Origin: Ignavibacteriales bacterium
GTDB lineage: Bacteria > Bacteroidota > Ignavibacteria > Ignavibacteriales > Ignavibacteriaceae
Direction: 5' to 3'
Assembly: GCA_027349615.1 (NCBI GenBank)
Contig: DAIEML010000061.1
Span: 1 to 10,824, forward strand
Length of the DNA stretch: 10,824 bases
Part shown: positions 6,236 to 10,824 of the stretch, one piece after another
Position numbering within the stretch: the first letter of the stretch is position 1
How the letters are laid out: each line of letters begins with the position of its first letter
Notes under the pieces: generated by a model
The model's input: the letters and a program-made list of their open reading frames with translations, nothing else
What the model was told of the DNA's origin: nothing
Database searches by the model: none
Program-made: the position numbers and the translations under genes

Positions 6236-8123
6236 TTAATCTTCTAAAGTTGAAATATTACCAGGATCTTGTCCCAGAGCTTTTGCTTTAAGAACTCTTC
6301 TCATAATTTTTCCGCTGCGTGTTTTAGGAAGTGAATCTACAAATTCTACGCTTTCAGGCTTCGCAATCGGTCCAACTTCATGGCCAACATGCTGACGCAA
6401 TTCTTCGGCTAACTTTTCACTTTTTTCATATCCAGCTTTAAGAATTACATAAGTATAAATCGCATTTCCTTTTACATCGTGCGGAAGCCCAATTGCAGCG
6501 GCTTCAGCAACTGCTGAATGACTTACCAACGCACTTTCAATTTCAGCTGTGCCAAGGCGGTATCCAGAAACTTTAATAACGTCATCAACTCTTCCGATTA
6601 TCCAAAAGTATCCATCTTCGTCGCGCCGAGCAGAATCACCAGTTAAATAATATCCGGGATATTTACTCCAATATTGTTTAATATATCTTTCAGGATCATT
6701 GTACAAAGTTCTAATCATTGCTGGCCAAGGTGTTTTAATTACAAGATATCCTTCTTCGTTTGCCTTAACTGGATTTCCATTTTCATCTAGTATGTCCATC
6801 TTCAAACCCGGAAATGGTTTTGTTCCGGAACCAGGTTTTAATGGAACGCAAGGCATGGGGGTAATCATAAACATTCCAGTTTCTGTTTGCCACCATGTAT
6901 CCATTATCGGGCATTTTTCTTTCCCGATTACTCTATGATACCATCTCCAAGCTTCTGGATTAATGGGCTCACCAACGCTTCCGAGCATTCGAAGCGAAGA
7001 AAGATCGTGACGATTTGGCCAAGCTTCTCCATAACGCATCAAGCCGCGGATTGCAGTTGGTGCTGTATATAAAATATTTATTCCATACTTCTCGATCATC
7101 TGCCACCAGCGATTTGGATAAGGGAGTTGGTGCACCTTCATACATGAAAGATGTAGCGCCATTCAACAATGGCCCATAAACTATATAACTATGTCCGGTT
7201 ATCCATCCAGGATCAGCGGCACACCAGTATCGATCATCTTCATGAACATCAAAAACATATTTCAATGTTGAATAAGTTCCGACCATATAACCGCCGTGGG
7301 TATGAAGAATTGCTTTTGGTTTTCCTGTTGTTCCTGAAGTATAAAGTATAAATAAAGGATCTTCAGCATCCATCACTTCAATGTTGCAAGTGTTATTAGC
7401 AATCGGAAGATTCATCAACTCATGATACCACATATCGCGACCGGCTTCCATGTTTACTGGTTCACCGGTTCGCTTAACAACTAAGACGCTTTCAACAGTT
7501 GCAGCTCGCTGCAAAGCTTCATCAGCAATTTTTTTAAGCTGTACAACTTTCCCTCTTTGATAAGAGCCATCAGCAACAATTAGAACTTTTGATTGGCTGT
7601 CTTCTAATCTTTCGTGAAGCGATTCAACAGAAAACCCGCCATATACTACCGAATGAATCGCACCGATTCTTGCGCAGGCAAGCATTCCAATCATCAACTC
7701 TGGAATTCGTCCCATATAAAGAGTTACTCTGTCGCCTTTCTGAACTCCAAGGCTTTTTAGAACATTTGCAAATCTGCAAGTTTCCCGTCTAAGTGAAAAA
7801 TAAGAGAAAGACCTAAACTCGCCGTTCTCACCTTCCCAAATCAATGCAAGTTTATTTCGCCGGAATGTTTCAACGTGAACATCAAGGCAATTGTAGGCAA
7901 TATTTGTTTTGCCGCCGGTAAACCATTTAAAGAAAGGTTTAGAAGAATCATCTAAAACTTTATTCCATTTTTTAAACCAATGAAGTTCTTTAGCTTCTTT
8001 TGCCCAAAAACCTTCCAAATCTTCTTCTGCAAACTTGTAAATTTCTTCGCACTTTGCATGAGCGTGTTTAACAATTTCTTTGGATGGAAAATAAACTTCA
8101 CCGGATAGTTGCTGATCTGACAT
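6236..8123 (-). pseudogene. acs: Acetyl-CoA synthetase (AMP-forming) with one frameshift
   Basis: Two overlapping frames together make a complete Acs of about 629 residues, the normal size. The first frame (from 8123) gives residues 1 to about 337: the N-terminal ACS domain, the nucleotide-binding loop TSGTTGKPK (262-270) and [10 protein letters not shown]. It is in frame through MYEGAPT, then goes off. The second frame resumes at [20 protein letters not shown] and carries DTWWQTETG (acetate-pocket tryptophan), [20 protein letters not shown] and [11 protein letters not shown], whose lysine (about residue 606) is the catalytic, acetylation-controlled one. The break is within 7109-7127 and equals one extra or two missing bases. 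Everything else is intact, so a sequencing or assembly error or a very recent mutation are both possible. The start ATG at 8123 has GGGAGA nine bases upstream. The enzyme makes acetyl-CoA from acetate, ATP and CoA. The ORF that could start at 7162 is only the tail frame, not a separate gene. Confidence 0.88.
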
Positions 8124-8289
8124 TAGAACTTTCTCCCTTCACTTGTTAATTGAACAAAAAATTATTTATTATAATTTGTTTTATAGAAACAATGAGTTTA
8201 GGGCTTTGAAATTAAAACAAGCTAAACTTAGAATCAATATTTTTTGAATAAAATTGAGTTGGAGCAAAAGATGAGATTATAAAATCAAA
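8124..8289 (-). promoter_or_regulatory. Upstream region of acs with candidate -10
   Basis: This AT-rich spacer between the 8290-8336 terminator and acs should hold the acs promoter. Read on the - strand it contains a perfect TATAAT (plus-strand 8168-8173), about 45 bases before the ATG, but no good -35 at 16-18 bases from it. The ribosome site GGGAGA sits at about 8133-8138. The promoter call is tentative. Confidence 0.3.
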
Positions 8290-8336
8290 GCCTGAATCAA
8301 ATATTATTTTTTTAAAAAAATAAATTTGAATCAGGC
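8290..8336 (-). terminator. Long hairpin terminator after the coiled-coil protein gene
   Basis: The arms GCCTGAATCAAAT (8290-8302) and ATTTGAATCAGGC (8324-8336) pair with a single A-A mismatch, and the stem continues through complementary T7/A7 runs in the middle with one bulged base, giving about 23 pairs. On the - strand it lies 21 bases past the stop at 8358 and is followed by TTTGATTTT, as in a rho-independent terminator. It separates the envelope-protein pair from acs. Confidence 0.8.
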
Positions 8337-8357
8337 CTTAAATTTTAGTTAGGTTTC

Positions 8358-9599
8358 TTATGAGTTATCATCTACTACAATTTTCTTTTTCTTAGATGAA
8401 ACTGATTTAACAATAAGTAATATTACAACAACAATTATAAATGCGCCAATAACGATATAAAGCCATAAGAATGAAGTTGCATATACTTGATTTTTCCATT
8501 GCGTAATTTTTGTATCTAGAACGTTAAGCTGACTATTCGTAAACAAATTATTTTCAATTAAGAATGGAACCCATAATGGTTTTATACTTCCGGACCAAAT
8601 AGTATCAGCAAAAACAGCATAATTTATTTTTGCCTGTTTACCATCAGCACTAATATTAGCAACTTGATCATCTATATATGATGAAATTGTTTTAGAAAAT
8701 TCTTCGCTATTTGAAAATTTATCTATAGTAATATCGTGATCAATAAATCTTTGCCTAATAGAATCCCATGCTTCCTGATCAATTGCTTTTTGCCAATTAG
8801 AAAATGCAGAATCAATATCTTCTATATTTTTGACTTTTTCTTTTCTGCTAGAATAAATATTAATTATTTCCGGCCCAACATTTTTCCACATTTTTTCGAG
8901 ATCAACTTGCTGTCTTTTTATTGTGTTTAAATCTTCAGGATTTAAAGTTGTCACCTTCAAAAATTTAATATTATCTTCAATTGATCTTTTAACGTTTGCA
9001 ATTATATCAGATTTTTTTGTTCGTGAATAAATTTGTTCTTTTTCACTCGAAGATAATTTCCCGTTTTCAGAATAAGAAGGTGGAAGCAAACCACCCAACA
9101 TAGACATGATTAGTCTATCTCTTCTATATAAAGACCTTCTTAATTCATAAATTGTTCGCTGAAGTTTTTCTATATCTTTTTTATTTTGTTCCTGCATTTG
9201 CTGAATCTGCGAAATTAATTCTGCATTCTTCGCATTGAGTGAATCGATTTGAACTTTAAGATCTGAGATCTGAGATTGCAAATTTGTAATTTGCCCCATA
9301 TTATCTTTTCTAGATTGCAATTCATTATTGAGCTTATCAATTGAGCCATTGAAATCATCCGGGTAAAGGCTTTTATCTAATAAATCTTTATGAGACGCAA
9401 AATCATTTTGCAGTTGATTTATTTGATTTTGAATTTCAGTAAGGTCATCAGATGTTTTTGCATTTTTAATTGATTGTAAAATTTCTTTCTGCTTAGTTTT
9501 AAAATTTTGAACAATTTGATAATCCTGCTGAGCAAATACTGAAACATTTAGGAAAATAAAAAACGATGCAGCAGATAAAATAAAAATTAACTTTTTCAT
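8358..9599 (-). CDS. Exported coiled-coil protein with C-terminal membrane anchor (unknown function)
   Basis: 413 residues that I do not recognise as a named family. It begins with a clear signal peptide (basic MKK, hydrophobic core, likely cut after VFA at residue 23). Residues about 30-165 are rich in Gln, Glu, Lys, Asn and heptad-like Leu/Ile, predicting a long coiled coil. A Gly-Leu-Pro-Pro patch near 168-174 ends it, and a mostly helical, charged region follows (180-370). Residues 377-397 form one hydrophobic membrane span, followed by a short cytoplasmic-type tail with four consecutive lysines and DD near the end. The layout suggests a periplasmic coiled-coil rod anchored in the inner membrane. 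AAGGAGG about 9 bases before the ATG at 9599 is a good ribosome site. The ATG overlaps the stop of the upstream lipoprotein gene (ATGA), so the two are translationally coupled. A hairpin terminator follows. Confidence 0.82.
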   Translation of the reverse strand: MKKLIFILSAASFFIFLNVSVFAQQDYQIVQNFKTKQKEILQSIKNAKTSDDLTEIQNQINQLQNDFASHKDLLDKSLYPDDFNGSIDKLNNELQSRKDNMGQITNLQSQISDLKVQIDSLNAKNAELISQIQQMQEQNKKDIEKLQRTIYELRRSLYRRDRLIMSMLGGLLPPSYSENGKLSSSEKEQIYSRTKKSDIIANVKRSIEDNIKFLKVTTLNPEDLNTIKRQQVDLEKMWKNVGPEIINIYSSRKEKVKNIEDIDSAFSNWQKAIDQEAWDSIRQRFIDHDITIDKFSNSEEFSKTISSYIDDQVANISADGKQAKINYAVFADTIWSGSIKPLWVPFLIENNLFTNSQLNVLDTKITQWKNQVYATSFLWLYIVIGAFIIVVVILLIVKSVSSKKKKIVVDDNS

Positions 9600-10066
9600 T
9601 TTTTTACTTCCTCCTTTACAATACCGTCTTCGTTTAAATTTATTTTCTGATCGCTGTTCTGACCATAAACTAATTCAATAAACGGAGGTCTTTGATTGAA
9701 TGCAGGATTTTGGATTCCTGTATTTTTTGAAATTTCAATTTTCTTTTCCAACTTAAATTCACCGTCTTTAACATTAAAGACATAAACATTTTTAAAGTTA
9801 TTAGAAACCATAAAATAATAACCTTTGGAATTTCTAATAACTCTAAGCTGTTGGTTTTGATATGATGTTGAATCGCCAGTTTCTTTGATAAACAATGGTT
9901 TGGCATCAAAATTAAAAGAATAGCGTTTAACTTCAACTTTTCCATTTTGGCTTACATCATTAACTGATTCAATCGGCCAGGAGAAATCTGCAGGTTTAAG
10001 CACTAACGATGAACACGACGTTAGGAAAGCAAGTACAAATGGGACAAGATATTTAACTGTTTTCAT
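9596..10066 (-). CDS. Small lipoprotein of unknown function
   Basis: 156 residues with a bacterial lipoprotein signal: basic MKTVK, hydrophobic stretch, lipobox LTSC with the lipid-modified Cys at 18. The residues after Cys are Ser-Ser, not Asp, so sorting to the outer membrane is expected by the usual rule, though this rule is less certain outside Proteobacteria. The mature part (about 138 residues) alternates polar and hydrophobic residues as in beta-strand proteins (for example GYYFMVSN and VYVFNV around 85-100) and ends in a charged EEVKK tail. I recognise no family. The ATG at 10066 has GAGGAGG four bases upstream, one of the strongest ribosome sites in the window. The stop overlaps the next gene's start by four bases (ATGA), so this protein and the membrane-anchored coiled-coil protein are probably made together and may work together in the envelope. 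Confidence 0.82.
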   Translation of the reverse strand: MKTVKYLVPFVLAFLTSCSSLVLKPADFSWPIESVNDVSQNGKVEVKRYSFNFDAKPLFIKETGDSTSYQNQQLRVIRNSKGYYFMVSNNFKNVYVFNVKDGEFKLEKKIEISKNTGIQNPAFNQRPPFIELVYGQNSDQKINLNEDGIVKEEVKK

Positions 10067-10127
10067 TTAGCCTCCTCATATTTTCATTATAAATACAACT
10101 AAAGCAAAATCTAATTTATCATATCGT

Positions 10128-10157
10128 AATATAACTACATCTTAATCTAATTGTTAA
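10128..10157 (-). promoter_or_regulatory. Candidate sigma-70-like promoter for the lipoprotein/coiled-coil pair
   Basis: On the - strand TTAACA (plus 10152-10157) and TATATT (plus 10128-10133) are 18 bases apart, each one base off the -35/-10 consensus, about 60 bases before the lipoprotein ATG. The surrounding DNA is very AT-rich, so such matches occur easily by chance; members of this group may use other promoter motifs. Confidence 0.3.
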
Positions 10158-10236
10158 ATATTTTAATCAAAATAATTTAGAGCACAATTTCATTTATAAT
10201 TTTTCAATCAAAATATTTTTACATATAAAAATTAAC

Positions 10237-10253
10237 GTGTAAAAAGTTTACAC
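10237..10253. repeat. Short palindrome, possible operator
   Basis: GTGTAAA (10237-10243) and TTTACAC (10247-10253) form a perfect 7-bp inverted repeat with a 3-base centre, about 170 bases upstream of the lipoprotein start. Its size and symmetry fit a dimeric regulator site. It occurs once here and no regulator gene is nearby, so an operator role is only a possibility. Confidence 0.3.
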
Positions 10254-10371
10254 TGGTGAGTAATCATCTTGTTTTATAATAATAATTGTAGATTAATTTA
10301 TTATTAGAAAAATTTTTCCAATTGTGATTCACCCCAAGAAAATTTAATCACAAAATAAACAGATGATATTT

Positions 10372-10824
10372 CTAGTACTGAAGTAAAAATTTTAATTTTT
10401 CAAAAAATCTTTCTTTCGGCAAAAAATTCTTTTCTAAAGATGCAGCAAATGGAACTGGAGTATCTAAACTTCCGCAACGAATTATTGGAGCATCAAGATT
10501 TTCAAAATAATTTTCTGATATCCAAGCCGAAATTTCACCGCCAATTCCACCAGTCAAACTATCTTCATGAAGAATAATTACCTTCCCGGTTTTTATAACA
10601 CTTTTTTCAACTGACAATTTATCCCACGGCAAAAGAGTACGAAGATCAATAATGTCAAAACTATAGTTACTAATTTTTTTTGCAATTTCTTTTGCCCAAT
10701 GAACTCCCATTCCGTAGGTTATAATAGTTGCATCTTCACCGGTAGAAACAAAATTTGCTTTTCCAATTTCAATTGTATAATAATCATTGGGAATTTCTTC
10801 TGCAACTGAACGATACAAAGCTTT
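10372..10824 (-). CDS. 2-oxoacid dehydrogenase E1, beta-type C-terminal part (5' end outside window)
   Basis: The frame is open to the window edge; 150 C-terminal residues are seen, beginning KALYRSVAEEIP. The TTG at 10818 is internal. Recognisable pieces of the transketolase C-terminal (E1-beta) domain are YTIEIGKANFV, ATIITYGMGVHWA, IIDLRTLLPWD, TGKVIILHEDSLTGGIGGEI, DAPIIRCGSLDTPVPF and a closing FLPKERF. The TYGMGVHWA, LRTLLPWD and LTGGIGGEI wording is what I remember from the fused alpha-beta E1 proteins of Bacteroidota, so the complete protein may be a single chain of about 650-700 residues, not a separate beta subunit. E1 uses thiamine diphosphate to decarboxylate pyruvate or branched-chain 2-oxo acids and acylate the lipoyl E2. 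Which substrate cannot be decided from this part. The stop is TAG at 10372-10374; a weak hairpin (10322-10353) follows. No E2 or E3 gene is in view. Confidence 0.85.
   Translation of the reverse strand, partial: KALYRSVAEEIPNDYYTIEIGKANFVSTGEDATIITYGMGVHWAKEIAKKISNYSFDIIDLRTLLPWDKLSVEKSVIKTGKVIILHEDSLTGGIGGEISAWISENYFENLDAPIIRCGSLDTPVPFAASLEKNFLPKERFFEKLKFLLQY

Larger units (their letters stand above)
10067..10371. other. 305-bp AT-rich intergenic region without a gene
   Basis: I see no ORF with coding character or RNA gene here. It holds the end of the E1 transcription unit and the start of the lipoprotein unit, both on the - strand. Visible elements are the lipoprotein ribosome site (10071-10077), the promoter candidate at 10128-10157, the palindrome at 10237-10253, an AT-only imperfect hairpin at 10277-10305, the palindrome GAAAAATTTTTC, and TTGTGATT (10322-10329) paired with AATCACAA (10346-10353) around a 16-base loop, a weak candidate terminator for the E1 gene. 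Confidence 0.55.

Noticed and set aside
7100..7140. Mobile element or repeat as the cause of the acs frameshift
   Set aside because: No inserted segment, target duplication or terminal repeat is present; the change is only one or two bases.
6236..7162. A separate 308-codon gene starting at 7162
   Set aside because: Its first residues are out-of-frame Acs sequence; from RWW onward it is simply the C-terminal half of Acs after the frameshift.
7169..7792. Plus-strand ORFs inside acs
   Set aside because: They are antisense to conserved Acs motifs and encode nothing recognisable.
9670..9945. A 91-codon minus-strand ORF inside the lipoprotein gene
   Set aside because: It is an alternative frame of the lipoprotein gene, which has its own strong ribosome site, lipobox and coupled stop.
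10277..10305. AT-only imperfect hairpin in the intergenic region
   Set aside because: Made of A/T repeats that pair by chance in such DNA; no supporting U-run or gene end next to it.

Overview
The window is A+T-rich, gene-dense bacterial chromosome, with no tRNA, rRNA, CRISPR array, transposase or other mobile element visible. Several traits point to the Bacteroidota/Ignavibacteriota (Chlorobi) side of the tree: low GC, weak ribosome binding sites on many genes, an E1 oxo-acid dehydrogenase C-terminus of the Bacteroidota kind, a lipoprotein plus coiled-coil envelope pair, and anaerobe-style citrate lyase genes. An Ignavibacteria-like organism is my best guess, inferred from protein style rather than from any marker gene.

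Left half (1-6186, all + strand): a tightly spaced run of five genes that looks like one operon. In order they are the C-terminal end of an aconitase/homoaconitase-type hydratase (2-316, cut by the window edge), an MmgE/PrpD-family dehydratase (334-1767), a citrate lyase acyl carrier protein fused to the citrate lyase beta subunit (CitD-CitE, 1812-3011), a polytopic GT-C-type membrane protein (3033-4610) and the citrate lyase alpha subunit CitF (4630-6186). Gaps are 17-44 bp. The operon closes with a perfect 15-bp hairpin at 6194-6225 that lies between two convergent genes.

Right half (6236-10824, all - strand): acetyl-CoA synthetase acs (6236-8123), interrupted by one frameshift near 7109-7127; a long hairpin terminator (8290-8336); a coiled-coil membrane-anchored exported protein (8358-9599) translationally coupled to a small lipoprotein (9596-10066); a 305-bp AT-rich intergenic region; and the C-terminal end of a thiamine-dependent 2-oxoacid dehydrogenase E1 (beta-type, probably the fused alpha/beta form) running off the right edge.

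Working together (inference): citrate lyase (CitDE + CitF) would split citrate, or a related 3-hydroxy-tricarboxylate or citramalate-like acid, into acetate and an oxo-acid. The PrpD-type dehydratase and the homoaconitase-type hydratase could supply the two halves of a citrate/isocitrate-type isomerisation. The neighbouring Acs could reactivate the released acetate to acetyl-CoA. Citrate lyase plus Acs would give the same carbon products as an ATP-citrate lyase. The most unusual points are the dehydratase/hydratase/lyase gene combination, the CitD-CitE fusion with an atypical prosthetic-group site, the membrane glycosyltransferase-like gene lodged between the lyase subunit genes, and the acs frameshift.
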